This document shows positions 37,323 through 45,663 of a stretch of DNA of 64,000 bases, one piece after another. The stretch is taken from positions 124,001 through 188,000 of the forward strand of contig NZ_JSYZ01000014.1 in NCBI RefSeq assembly GCF_001293465.1, given 5' to 3'. The stretch's first letter is position 1; every line of letters starts with the position of its first letter. A model generated the notes under the pieces. It was given only the letters and a program-made list of their open reading frames with translations. It searched no databases and was not told the origin of the DNA. The position numbers and the translations under genes are program-made. This DNA comes from Pseudomonas asplenii (GTDB lineage: Bacteria > Pseudomonadota > Gammaproteobacteria > Pseudomonadales > Pseudomonadaceae).

Positions 37323-38225
37323 GTGGACAGATTCCAGGAAATGCAGGTGTTCCTTGCCGTCGCCCAGGAGCAGGGCTTTTCGGCGGCCGCGCGGCGCCTG
37401 AACCTGTCGGCGCCCAGCGTCACCCGGGCGGTGGCGGCCCTGGAGCAACGCATTGGCGCGCAACTGCTGATTCGTACCACGCGCAATGTGCACCTGACCG
37501 AACCCGGCCAGCGCTATTTCGAGGATTGCCGGCGGATTCTCGCCGAACTGGAAGAAGCCGAAGCCTGCGCTGCCGACAGCCACGCCCATCCCAGCGGGCA
37601 ACTGACCATGACCGCGCCGGTGCTGTTTGGCGAGTTGTACGTCACGCCGGTGATGGTGCGTTACCTGGAACAGTATCCGGCCGTGACCATCAATGCGCTG
37701 CTGATCGACCGGGTGGTGCGCATGGTCGAGGACGGTATCGACGTGGCGGTACGCATTGGCGAGTTGGCGGACAGCGGACATCACGCGGTGCGGGTAGGGC
37801 AGGTGCGGCGGGTGGTGTGTGCCTCCCCCGGCTACCTGGCGCAGCATGGCCGGCCCGGGCATCCGGATGAGTTGCGCCAGGCGCGGATCATCATGACATC
37901 CAGCGCTTCCCAGGTCCGCAGCTGGCAGTTCGCCGACGGCGACAAGCCGCTGAATGTGCGATTGGAACCGCGCATGGCGGTGACCGCGAACCAGGCGGCG
38001 ATACGGGCGGCGTGCCTGGGCGCGGGGTTGACCCGGGTGTTGTCCTACCAGGTGGCGGACAAGCTGGCTTCGGGGGAACTGGAGGTGGTGCTCGAGCACT
38101 TCGAGCTGCCGCCGTTGCCGATTCATGTGGTGTACCAGGGCGGGCGCAAGGCCCCGGTGCGGGTGCGCAGTTTTGTCGATTTTGTGGTGGCGGCCCTGAG
38201 GGAAAATCGGGCCTTGAGAGGATGA
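37323..38225 (+). CDS. LysR-family transcriptional regulator
   Basis: From the GTG at 37323 the protein has 300 residues, starting MDRFQEMQVFLAVAQEQGFS. The winged helix-turn-helix is SAAARRLNLSAPSVTRAVAALE (about residues 19-40), followed by the substrate-binding domain from about residue 90 (GQLTMTAPVLFGELYVTPVM). This is the common AaeR/DmlR-like subgroup. The start is supported by AGGGGG at 37312-37317; a longer frame would read through the preceding terminator. The next gene, a glutathione S-transferase on the same strand, may be a target, but LysR targets are usually divergent. Confidence 0.92.
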   Translation: MDRFQEMQVFLAVAQEQGFSAAARRLNLSAPSVTRAVAALEQRIGAQLLIRTTRNVHLTEPGQRYFEDCRRILAELEEAEACAADSHAHPSGQLTMTAPVLFGELYVTPVMVRYLEQYPAVTINALLIDRVVRMVEDGIDVAVRIGELADSGHHAVRVGQVRRVVCASPGYLAQHGRPGHPDELRQARIIMTSSASQVRSWQFADGDKPLNVRLEPRMAVTANQAAIRAACLGAGLTRVLSYQVADKLASGELEVVLEHFELPPLPIHVVYQGGRKAPVRVRSFVDFVVAALRENRALRG

Positions 38226-38370
38226 ACACGGTTGAGTCCTCTGGCGCTTTATTTCACCCACTGAAATAACGGATTGCCATTCCTGGTGATTCTGTTGTTT
38301 TCGCCGGAGGCGGAAGATGACTCCACCGCGCGGTCCATCCCGGATCGCATCAGCGCCTCTGGAGTGTCCA

Positions 38371-39000
38371 ATGTCTCAGCCTGCCATCAAACTCTATAAC
38401 TTCCCTCGCTCCGGTCATGCCCATCGCGTCGAGTTGATGCTGTCCCTGCTCGGCCTGCCGGTGGAACTGATCCATGTCGATCTGCCCGGCGGTGCCCACA
38501 AGAAGCCCGAATACCTCGCGCTGAACCCCTTTGGCCAGGTACCGGTGATTGACGACCAGGGTGTGGTCCTCGCCGACTCCAACGCGATCCTGGTGTACCT
38601 GGCCCAGAAGTATGGCAACGGCCGCTGGCTGCCGAGCGATCCGCTCGGTGCTGCCCGGGTGCAGCGTTGGCTGTCGGCGGCGGCGGGGCCGATTGCCTTT
38701 GGTCCGGCGCGGGCGAGGCTGATCACTGTGTTTGGTGCGAACTTCGATGCCGAGGAGGCGATCAGCCGCTCCCATGCCTTGCTCAAGGTGGTCGAGCAGG
38801 AGTTGAGCCACACGCCTTATCTGGTCGGCTCCGAACCGACCATCGCCGATGTCGCCGGCTACAGCTACATCGCCCATGCACCGGAGGGCAACGTCTCGTT
38901 GGCGGACTACCCTAAGGTGAGGGCCTGGCTGGCGCGTATCGAAGCCTTGCCAGGTTTCGTACCGATGCCACGCACTGTCGTTGGCTTGCAGACGGCCTGA
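38371..39000 (+). CDS. Glutathione S-transferase
   Basis: The 209-residue cytosolic protein has a thioredoxin-like N-domain: IKLYNFPRSGHAHRVELMLSL with the early Ser/Tyr region, NPFGQVPVIDD (cis-Pro), and LADSNAILVYLAQKYG (Glu/Asp-Ser motif for glutathione). The helical C-domain includes PYLVGSEPTIADVAGYSYI, the conserved N-capping box. GGAG precedes the ATG at 38371. It lies 21 bases upstream of the flavoprotein gene and probably shares its transcript. Confidence 0.92.
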   Translation: MSQPAIKLYNFPRSGHAHRVELMLSLLGLPVELIHVDLPGGAHKKPEYLALNPFGQVPVIDDQGVVLADSNAILVYLAQKYGNGRWLPSDPLGAARVQRWLSAAAGPIAFGPARARLITVFGANFDAEEAISRSHALLKVVEQELSHTPYLVGSEPTIADVAGYSYIAHAPEGNVSLADYPKVRAWLARIEALPGFVPMPRTVVGLQTA

Positions 39001-39021
39001 GTCCGCACGGGAGAGATCGCG

Positions 39022-41067
39022 ATGAAACAGTCCGGCGTTTCACCCTGGCATGCGGGCGAACGGCAGATGCAGGCACGAGTCGGCGTCGCCGAGCGGATGG
39101 CTGAACTGGGCACCCGGGTGGTCCGGGACTATATGCCGGACCAGCATCGCGATTTCTTCCGGCAACTGCCGTTCATGCTGTTGGGTGCGGTCGATGACGC
39201 GGGGCGGCCTTGGGCCAGCCTGTTCGAAGGCGAACCTGGTTTTGCCTCGTCCCCGGATCCGAAACACCTGTTGGTCGACAGTTTTCCCCAGCCCGAGGAC
39301 CCGACTTATAAAGCCGTGCTACAAGGGGCGGCGCTGGGCCTGTTGGGCATCGAACTGCACACGCGGCGGCGCAACCGGATCAATGGGCGTATCCATAGCC
39401 TGGGAGAACAGGGCCTGGATATCGTCGTGGAACACAGCTTCGGTAACTGCCCGCAGTATATCCAGCTACGCCAGTTCGAGCGGGTGGCGCCAGTCGATCC
39501 GGCACAACGGGTCGTCCACCGTGGCACGACACTGGACCCGCTGGCCACGGCGATGATTCGTCAAGCCGATACCTTTTTCGTCGCCAGCTATGTCGATATC
39601 GACGGTGTCCGTTCGGTGGACGTTTCCCATCGCGGCGGCCAGAGCGGTTTCGTCCGGGTGGAGGGTGACTGTCTGACCATCCCGGACTTCTCCGGCAACC
39701 TGTTCTTCAACACCCTGGGCAACCTGCTGGTCAATCCACGGGCCGGTTTGTTGTTCATCGACTTCAACAGTGGCGACCTGCTGCAATTGAGCGGTCGCAC
39801 CGAGATCATTCTCGACGGCCCGTTAGTGAAAGCATTCCAGGGCGCGGAGCGTTTGTGGACGTTCCACGTGGAACATGTTGTTCGCCGCCCGGCTGGTTCG
39901 ACCTTGCGCTGGAAGTTCGAAGGCTTTTCCCCCAATAGCCTGATGACCGGCAATTGGCAGCAGGCTGCCGCCCGCTTGCAGGCCGAAGCATTGGGCAATA
40001 GCTGGCGGCCGCTGCGCATCGAGCGGATCGTCGAGGAAAGCCGCAATATCCGTTCGTTGTACCTGCAGCCAGCCGACGGGGCGGGGAGTCCGCTGTTCCA
40101 GGCCGGGCAGCATCTGCCCTTGCGCTTGAACATCGATGGGCAGACTCATATTCGGACCTACAGCCTGTCCGGAGCGCCATCTGATCCGTTTCTGCGGATC
40201 AGCGTGAAACGCGATGGGCGGGTGTCGTCGCATATCCACGATCACCTGCAAGTAGGCGATCTGCTTGAGGCGAGAGCGCCACAGGGGCACTTCACCGTGG
40301 CACCGAGTGCGCCGCGTCCGCTGGTGCTGCTGGCGGCGGGTGTCGGCATCACGCCGTTGCTGTCGATGCTGCGCGAGGTGGTTTACCAGGGGCAGCGCAC
40401 ACGGCGGATGCGGCCGACCGTGCTGTTCCTCAGTGCCCGCTCGCTGGCGGAACTGCCGTTCACCGAGGAGTTGGACGAGCTGATGGCGCGTGCCGGGGAA
40501 ACGGTGCGGGTGGTGCGTCTGCTGAGCCAGCCGGAGGCGCAGGCGGTGCCGGGCAGGGATTACGATGTGCGTGGGCGCCTGAGTGTCGAGGTCATGCAGC
40601 AGTTGCTGCGTATCGACGACTATGACGCGGTGGATTTCGTTCTCTGCGGGCCGGGTGGTTTTACCCAGGATTTATACGATCAATTGCGTGACAGGGATAT
40701 TCGTGACGAGCAGATCCATGCCGAAACGTTTGGTCCGTCGACGCTGAGTCGGCGGTTGGATCCGGGCGCCAGGCAGATCGAGCAGCCGCCGGCGGCTACC
40801 GTAGCGGTGCCGGTGCTGTTCCACCGGTCGGCGAAAGAGGCCCGTTGGCAGCCGGAGGGGGAAAGCCTGCTGGCGTTGGCGGAGAGCCGTGGCTTGCGGC
40901 CGGAGTTCAGTTGCCGGGGTGGCTCGTGCGGTACCTGCAGCACGCGGCTGATCAGTGGACGGGTGCATTACCCGCGGCCGCCGGCGGAACTGCCGGGGGA
41001 CGGGCAAGTGTTGATCTGCTGTGCGGTCCCGGCCCAGGGGGAGGAGCCATTGGTGCTCGATCTCTGA
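39022..41067 (+). CDS. PNPOx-like / FAD reductase / 2Fe-2S ferredoxin fusion protein
   Basis: The 681-residue protein joins three modules. Residues about 30-300 are a pyridoxamine-phosphate-oxidase-like split barrel (FRQLPFMLLGAVDDAGRPWAS; FNTLGNLLVNPRAGLLFID). Residues about 330-570 form a ferredoxin-NADP reductase module: THIRTYSLSGAPSD binds FAD and LAAGVGITPLLSMLRE plus CGPGGF bind NAD(P)H. The end is a plant-type 2Fe-2S domain with CRGGSCGTCSTRL and a fourth ligand in LICCAV. It probably passes electrons from NAD(P)H to a small-molecule or flavin partner; the substrate is unknown. A near-perfect parS lies inside the gene. Confidence 0.88.
   Translation: MKQSGVSPWHAGERQMQARVGVAERMAELGTRVVRDYMPDQHRDFFRQLPFMLLGAVDDAGRPWASLFEGEPGFASSPDPKHLLVDSFPQPEDPTYKAVLQGAALGLLGIELHTRRRNRINGRIHSLGEQGLDIVVEHSFGNCPQYIQLRQFERVAPVDPAQRVVHRGTTLDPLATAMIRQADTFFVASYVDIDGVRSVDVSHRGGQSGFVRVEGDCLTIPDFSGNLFFNTLGNLLVNPRAGLLFIDFNSGDLLQLSGRTEIILDGPLVKAFQGAERLWTFHVEHVVRRPAGSTLRWKFEGFSPNSLMTGNWQQAAARLQAEALGNSWRPLRIERIVEESRNIRSLYLQPADGAGSPLFQAGQHLPLRLNIDGQTHIRTYSLSGAPSDPFLRISVKRDGRVSSHIHDHLQVGDLLEARAPQGHFTVAPSAPRPLVLLAAGVGITPLLSMLREVVYQGQRTRRMRPTVLFLSARSLAELPFTEELDELMARAGETVRVVRLLSQPEAQAVPGRDYDVRGRLSVEVMQQLLRIDDYDAVDFVLCGPGGFTQDLYDQLRDRDIRDEQIHAETFGPSTLSRRLDPGARQIEQPPAATVAVPVLFHRSAKEARWQPEGESLLALAESRGLRPEFSCRGGSCGTCSTRLISGRVHYPRPPAELPGDGQVLICCAVPAQGEEPLVLDL
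39860..39875. other. parS: parS site (ParB binding site)
   Basis: The 16 bases CGTTCCACGTGGAACA match the pseudomonad parS palindrome TGTTCCACGTGGAACA at 15 of 16 positions. The inner 14-mer GTTCCACGTGGAAC (39861-39874) is a perfect palindrome. It lies within the fusion flavoprotein gene, about 31 kb from parAB, as parS sites in other bacteria often lie within genes near the origin. Confidence 0.85.
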
Positions 41068-41088
41068 ACCATGCGGCTGTGATGGGGC

Positions 41089-41111
41089 GTTCCCACGCGG
41101 AGCGTGGGAAC
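41089..41111. repeat. GTTCCCACGC palindrome (pseudomonad intergenic repeat)
   Basis: GTTCCCACGC (41089-41098) and GCGTGGGAAC (41102-41111) form a perfect 10-bp hairpin with a GGA loop between two convergent genes. The same palindrome recurs at 45618-45638. It may also act as a terminator. Confidence 0.75.
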
Positions 41112-41139
41112 ACTCAAGCAGGTGTAGCGTCTGTATCGG

Positions 41140-42642
41140 TCAGCGGCGCAGGCGGGTATCGACCTGAGTCATCCGGCTGCGCAGGGTGAACACCCCGTCA
41201 CCCGAGAGAATCGCGCCACGGGCGAACAGCCGACCGTTCTCCCAGTTCGAAAGACCCAGCTCCGGCTTGTTCAACGCATACTGCCCATCGACCCAACGGG
41301 TGAAGCCATCACCCACGAAGGGCGCATTGATGCTGTTGTAGAAGTAGTCATGGGCCTGGCGATCGGCGCTGAGCAGCGACACGGTGAACTGCGGGCTGTA
41401 GCGATTGAACAGGGCGATGGCCTGGTCCAGGTCGTCGACGATCTTCAGGCTGACTTCCGGCGTGTCCTCCCATTCCCATTCTCGACCCAGTTGCGCCTCG
41501 GGGAGGATTTCCGTCTGTGCCTCTTCCTGGTCGCCCTCGGCCCGGCGAACCTGGACCCGCGCCTGCAGCCACTGTTCGGGCAGCACGCCTTCGTCGCCGC
41601 TGACCACATGCAGCTTGCAGCTCTGACCACGAGCCCGGCCGGCCTCGGTCAGGGCCTCGAGGAACACCGGCACCAGTTCCGCCGCCCGCTGACGATGGAT
41701 CACACAGACGTTCAGTGTGTTGCATACCTTGCGATCGAGGGAGTTGCGCACCACGTCGGCGAAACGGGCGGCATCGGCATCCTGGTGGGCGACCAGCCAA
41801 GCACCGCCGGTGCCGTGCAGGCTGACGACGGTACCGGCCTGCTGGGCGATGCCGCCGAGCTGTTTCACTGCGTGGCCCGAGCCACGGGCCACGGCCAGGG
41901 ACAGGCGGCGGTCGGCGAACATCGCCCAGCCCGCTGCGCGGTCGAGGCTTTCCACCAGCGATACCGCACCCTCTGGCAAACCGGCTTCACGCAGGGCCGG
42001 CGCCAGGGCGTGCCTGACGATCGCCTGGGCGGTGCCGAGGGCATCGCTGCCAATGCGCAGCACGGCGGTATTGCCGGTGCGCAGAACCCCGGCCGCATCG
42101 GCGAAGACGTTGGGCCGGCCCTCGAAAACGAACGCCACCACACCCAGCGGTGCGACCACCTGCTCGACTTTCCAGCCTGCATGTTCCACGGACTCGCGTA
42201 CGCGGCCACGGATCAGCGGTGCATCGCGCCAGGCGCGCAGCCCGGCGATCATGTCGCGGCGCATGGCCTGGCTGGTGGCCAGGCGCGTGGTGGAGCGCCC
42301 CAGGGCTTGGGCGCGGGCCAGGTCGGCCTGGTTGGCGGCCTCGATCAAGGCCCAGGATGGCTCGGCCTCCAGGTGCCCGGCGAACAGGTCGAAGAAGCGG
42401 CTGATGGCTTCGTCCGAAACCTGTGCCAGGGCACTGAAGGCGTTTTGCGCGGCATCGATGGCAGCCGCGGCGAGCTGCTGCACCGACTGTGGGATCAGCA
42501 GCAGTTCACCGCTGCTCTGGTCGACCAGCAGATGATCGCCCGGCTGGAAACGCTCGGCCAATTCCGGCGGTACCGGGGAAACCCGATTACCCGCGTAGAG
42601 AATGGGAGTGCCGGCGATAAGACGATCGAGCGTGCTGGTCAT
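41140..42642 (-). CDS. Aldehyde dehydrogenase family protein, ProA-like
   Basis: The 500-residue protein is related to glutamate-5-semialdehyde dehydrogenase. Signatures include APLGVVAFVFEGRPNVFADA, LRTGNTAVLRIGSDALG and the active-site region SLDRKVCNTLNVCVIHR with the catalytic Cys. It is about 80 residues longer than ordinary ProA, with an N-terminal extension (TPILYAGNRVSPVPPEL) and an acidic insert around EGDQEEAQTEILPEAQ. The lack of a proB neighbour suggests a paralogue rather than the proline-pathway enzyme. A terminator separates it from the lysE-like gene upstream. Confidence 0.8.
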   Translation of the reverse strand: MTSTLDRLIAGTPILYAGNRVSPVPPELAERFQPGDHLLVDQSSGELLLIPQSVQQLAAAAIDAAQNAFSALAQVSDEAISRFFDLFAGHLEAEPSWALIEAANQADLARAQALGRSTTRLATSQAMRRDMIAGLRAWRDAPLIRGRVRESVEHAGWKVEQVVAPLGVVAFVFEGRPNVFADAAGVLRTGNTAVLRIGSDALGTAQAIVRHALAPALREAGLPEGAVSLVESLDRAAGWAMFADRRLSLAVARGSGHAVKQLGGIAQQAGTVVSLHGTGGAWLVAHQDADAARFADVVRNSLDRKVCNTLNVCVIHRQRAAELVPVFLEALTEAGRARGQSCKLHVVSGDEGVLPEQWLQARVQVRRAEGDQEEAQTEILPEAQLGREWEWEDTPEVSLKIVDDLDQAIALFNRYSPQFTVSLLSADRQAHDYFYNSINAPFVGDGFTRWVDGQYALNKPELGLSNWENGRLFARGAILSGDGVFTLRSRMTQVDTRLRR

Positions 42643-42688
42643 GGTGACTGGACTGCCTGAATAAATGAGGAATGAAATGTATAAGAAA

Positions 42689-42718
42689 AACGCCGTCGGC
42701 TCACCTGCTAACGGCGTT
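42689..42718 (-). terminator. Terminator of the LysE-type exporter gene
   Basis: AACGCCGT (42689-42696) and ACGGCGTT (42711-42718) form an 8-bp stem. On the minus strand it is followed by a T-rich tract (tttttctta), fitting termination of the exporter transcript. Confidence 0.8.
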
Positions 42719-42734
42719 TGTCATGCATGAAGGT

Positions 42735-43361
42735 TCAGGCTTGCTGGATAAAGGCCAGGCGCGCGGCAAAGCCGATCAGCAGGCCGCCGAACAGCCATTG
42801 CTGCAGACGCTGGGCCCGCGGGTTGCTGTCCAGCCAGCGGCCGATCCAGGCGCCGGTCAGGGCATAGGCGCTGTCGAACAGCAGGCCGACGCCTACCAGC
42901 GTTGCACCGAGCCCGAGGAATTGGGCGCCGACGGCCCCGGCCTGGGCATCGATGAACTGTGGCAGCAGCACCGAACAGAACAGCAGTGCCTTGGGGTTGA
43001 GCAGATTGGTCAGCAGCCCCTGGCGAAAGGCGCCGCGCCAACCGAGTCGAAGAGGGTGCGCGGCCCGGGCGGCGCCCCCAAGGCTGGCCAGCGTGCCGGG
43101 GCGCAGCATGCGGATACCGATCCACAGCAGGTAGGTGGCGCCTGCCAGGCGCACCAGGTCGAAGGTCCACGGGGCCGCCCTGAACAGTGCCGCCAGGCCC
43201 AGGGCGGCGAGGACGACATGGCAGGCACGGGCCACGGCCAGCCCCAGTGCGGTGGTGAGAGCCAGGGCGCGGCCATGGCGGGCGCCGGTTTGCAGCAGCA
43301 GGATCATGTCGGGACCGGGGAGCAGATAGACCATCGCCAGCGCGAGCAGGTAGAGGAGCAT
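42735..43361 (-). CDS. LysE/RhtB-family amino acid exporter
   Basis: From the ATG at 43361 the protein has 208 residues and about six membrane helices. It starts MLLYLLALAMVYLLPGPDMI and contains LLPGPDMILLLQTGARHGR, the family signature, and LLTNLLNPKALLFCSVLLPQF. LysE/RhtB proteins export amino acids or related compounds from the cytoplasm. An Lrp/AsnC regulator is divergently encoded 138 bases away, a common pairing in which the regulator controls the exporter. Confidence 0.93.
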   Translation of the reverse strand: MLLYLLALAMVYLLPGPDMILLLQTGARHGRALALTTALGLAVARACHVVLAALGLAALFRAAPWTFDLVRLAGATYLLWIGIRMLRPGTLASLGGAARAAHPLRLGWRGAFRQGLLTNLLNPKALLFCSVLLPQFIDAQAGAVGAQFLGLGATLVGVGLLFDSAYALTGAWIGRWLDSNPRAQRLQQWLFGGLLIGFAARLAFIQQA

Positions 43362-43458
43362 CGTTGCCGTTCTCTCGATTGAGTGGGGGAACAGGCAAAA
43401 GTCTATGCCGGAAGGCCGGGGCAGGTGCTTGCGTATTCGACCCCGCACGGGCTTAGAC

Positions 43459-43475
43459 TTGGCACAAAATGCCAA
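43459..43475. promoter_or_regulatory. Inverted repeat in the lysE/lrp intergenic region
   Basis: TTGGCA (43459-43464) and TGCCAA (43470-43475) flank CAAAA, 25 bases upstream of the Lrp-type gene. It is a plausible binding site for the divergent regulator. Confidence 0.4.
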
Positions 43476-43499
43476 CAGGAACCACTCGGGTAGCTGGAT

Positions 43500-43982
43500 A
43501 TGCCAAAAATCAAACTCGATGCCTACGACCGCAAGATTCTCGCCGCGCTGCAACGCGATGGCCGCCTGAGCAACGTCGAACTGGCCGACGAGATCGGCCT
43601 GTCGGCCTCGCCGTGTTTGCGCCGGGTGCGCATGCTGGAAGAGGCCGGGGTGATTCGCGGTTACCAGGTGAACCTGGATCGGGACGAGGTCGGGCTGGGG
43701 CTGACGGTGTTCGTCGGGGTGAAGGTCGAGCGGCACCACGAGGCCGACGCCGAGGCGTTCCGGTTGGCGGTCACGGCCCTGCCGCAGGTGATCTCGGCGT
43801 TCCTGGTGTCCGGCGAGTCGGATTTCCTGCTGCAGGTGGTGGTCCCCGACCTGCGTGCCTACGAACGCTTCCTCACCGGCGAACTGTTGCGCCTGCCGGG
43901 AGTGCGCGACATCCGCAGCAACTTTGCGATCCAGGCGGTGAAGGCGCCCGGACCGCTGCCGCTCGATCATCTTCCTGTCTAG
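43500..43982 (+). CDS. Lrp/AsnC-family transcriptional regulator
   Basis: The 160-residue protein starts MPKIKLDAYDRKILAALQRD. It has the AsnC helix-turn-helix (SNVELADEIGLSASPCLRRV) and the C-terminal RAM domain that senses amino acids (VISAFLVSGESDFLLQVVV; LLRLPGVRDIRSNFAIQAV). It is divergent from the LysE-type exporter and probably controls it in response to an amino acid. Its stop codon forms one end of an inverted repeat. Confidence 0.94.
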   Translation: MPKIKLDAYDRKILAALQRDGRLSNVELADEIGLSASPCLRRVRMLEEAGVIRGYQVNLDRDEVGLGLTVFVGVKVERHHEADAEAFRLAVTALPQVISAFLVSGESDFLLQVVVPDLRAYERFLTGELLRLPGVRDIRSNFAIQAVKAPGPLPLDHLPV

Positions 43983-44046
43983 TGTCCTGTACGGTCAATT
44001 CGAAGACTCGAAGTTGAGCAAGCGAATCAGCTACACAGGGCACTAG
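43979..44046. repeat. 68-bp imperfect inverted repeat, MITE-like, between convergent genes
   Basis: The left end CTAGTGTCCTGT (43979-43990) is mirrored by ACAGGGCACTAG (44035-44046) with one mismatch. The similarity continues inward (acggtcaattcg against the reverse of cgaatcagctac). The two terminal CTAG motifs supply the stop codons of both convergent genes. It could be a small non-autonomous element or a bidirectional terminator. Confidence 0.6.
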
Positions 44047-45443
44047 ATCTGTGTCGCCAGGCCTTCCACGTTCATCGCCGCCTGGCGCAAGGCCTCGGAG
44101 CGGGTCGGGTGTGGGTGGCAGGTCAGGGCGATGTCTTCGGCCGAGGCCGAGAACTCCATGGCCACGCAGTATTCGCCGATCATCTCGCTGACGCTCGGGC
44201 CGACCAGGTGCACGCCGAGGATCTCGTCGGTCTGCGCATCGGCCAGGACCTTGGCGAACCCTTCGGTCTCGTGGTTGATCTTGGAGCGGCTGTTGGCGCT
44301 GAAGGGAAACTTGCCGGCCTTGTAGGCGCGGCCTTCGGCCTTGAGCTGCTCTTCGGTCTTGCCGACACTCGCCAGTTCCGGGCGGGTGTAGATCACGCTG
44401 GGAATCAGGGCGTAGTTGACCTCGGCGGCCTTGCCGGCGATCCGTTCGATGCAGGCCATGGCTTCGTCCTCGGCCTTGTGGGCGAGCATCGGTCCCGAGG
44501 TGACATCGCCAATCACCCAGATGCCCGGCACTTCGCTGCGATGACCGTGCTGTGCGAGCAGGCCGCGCGGGTCGGTGGCGAGGCCGACGTTTTCCAGGCC
44601 GAGGCCGCGGGTGAACGGGCGGCGGCCGATCGCCACCAGCACGTAATCGGCTTCGATCAGTTCGCTCTCGCCGCCGGCGGCCGGCTCGACCCGCAGTTGT
44701 ACGCCGGTGGCCGAAGGGGTGGCGCGGGTCACCTTGGTACCGAGCCTGAAGCCGATGCCCTGTTTGCCGAGGGCGCGCTGCAGGGTCTTGCCAGCCTCGA
44801 GGTCGGTGCCGGGGCAGATGCGGTCGAGGTATTCGACCACCGTGACCTGACTGCCCAGCCGTCGCCACACCGAGCCCAGTTCCAGGCCGATCACCCCGGC
44901 GCCGATCACCACCAGGTGGCGCGGCACTTCCGGCAACGAGAGGGCGCCGGTGGAGTCGAGGATGCGCTGGTTGTCGATTTCCACGCCGGGCAGTGGCGTC
45001 GGTTCGGAACCGGTGGCGATCACGATGTCCTGGGCCTGCAGTTGGCTCTTGCGGCCATCGGCGGCCGTCACCTCGACCTGACCGGGCCCGGTGAGGCGGC
45101 CCCAGCCCTTGATCCAGTCGACCTTGTTCTTGCGAAACAGGTACTCGATACCCTTGGTCAGCCCGGCAACGCTGTCGTCCTTCTGCTTCATCATCTGCGC
45201 CAGGTCGAGGCGCGGCGTCACCTCGATACCGAGGTTGGCCAGCTCGCCGCTGGTGGCCGCCTCATACAGTTCGGAGGCGTGCAGCAGGGCCTTGGAGGGC
45301 ATGCAGCCGACGTTCAGGCAGGTGCCGCCGAGGGTGTCGCGGCCCTCCACACAGGCGGCTCTCAGGCCCAGCTGACCGGCGCGGATCGCCGCGTTATAGC
45401 CGCCAGGCCCACCGCCGATGATGATCACGTCGTAATTGCTCAT
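44043..45443 (-). CDS. lpd: Dihydrolipoamide dehydrogenase
   Basis: This enzyme reoxidises dihydrolipoamide in 2-oxoacid dehydrogenase or glycine-cleavage complexes using FAD and NAD. The 466-residue protein starts MSNYDVIIIGGGPGGYNAAI. It has the redox disulfide GGTCLNVGCMPSKALLH, the NAD-binding VVIGAGVIGLELGSVW and the C-terminal CHPHPTRSEAL with the His-Glu pair. No E1 or E2 gene is adjacent, so it is an orphan copy; several lpd paralogues are usual in pseudomonads. A perfect 18-bp palindrome lies 39 bases upstream of its start. Confidence 0.93.
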   Translation of the reverse strand: MSNYDVIIIGGGPGGYNAAIRAGQLGLRAACVEGRDTLGGTCLNVGCMPSKALLHASELYEAATSGELANLGIEVTPRLDLAQMMKQKDDSVAGLTKGIEYLFRKNKVDWIKGWGRLTGPGQVEVTAADGRKSQLQAQDIVIATGSEPTPLPGVEIDNQRILDSTGALSLPEVPRHLVVIGAGVIGLELGSVWRRLGSQVTVVEYLDRICPGTDLEAGKTLQRALGKQGIGFRLGTKVTRATPSATGVQLRVEPAAGGESELIEADYVLVAIGRRPFTRGLGLENVGLATDPRGLLAQHGHRSEVPGIWVIGDVTSGPMLAHKAEDEAMACIERIAGKAAEVNYALIPSVIYTRPELASVGKTEEQLKAEGRAYKAGKFPFSANSRSKINHETEGFAKVLADAQTDEILGVHLVGPSVSEMIGEYCVAMEFSASAEDIALTCHPHPTRSEALRQAAMNVEGLATQI

Positions 45444-45482
45444 GGTTGTTCTCCTGCCAGTCGGGTCACCAAGGGAAACAAA

Positions 45483-45500
45483 ATATTATGATCATAATAT
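45483..45500. promoter_or_regulatory. Perfect 18-bp palindrome upstream of lpd
   Basis: ATATTATGATCATAATAT (45483-45500) is fully self-complementary and stands out in this GC-rich sequence. It lies 39 bases upstream of the lpd ATG, where a promoter is expected. The TGATCA centre with AT-rich arms resembles GntR/FCD-type operators, but no such regulator is encoded nearby. Confidence 0.6.
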
Positions 45501-45548
45501 GAGCGCATAGCAGGATGCCGGTCAAGTGCCTGTCTTGCCAGCGGTGAG

Positions 45549-45638
45549 CCCACGGTCTCCGTGGGAACGTCTCCCAGGACGCGTCCGCACGGGTGACGCA
45601 GAGCGTCAGGGGCTGCATTCCCACGCGGGGCGTGGGAA
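45549..45638. repeat. Pair of pseudomonad palindromic repeats
   Basis: CCCACGG/CCGTGGG (45549-45555 with 45559-45565) and TTCCCACGC/GCGTGGGAA (45618-45626 with 45630-45638) lie about 70 bases apart in the gap between lpd and the lipid operon. The second matches the hairpin at 41089-41111. Confidence 0.65.
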
Positions 45639-45663
45639 CAATCGGATCAGGTGAGCGGACCGG

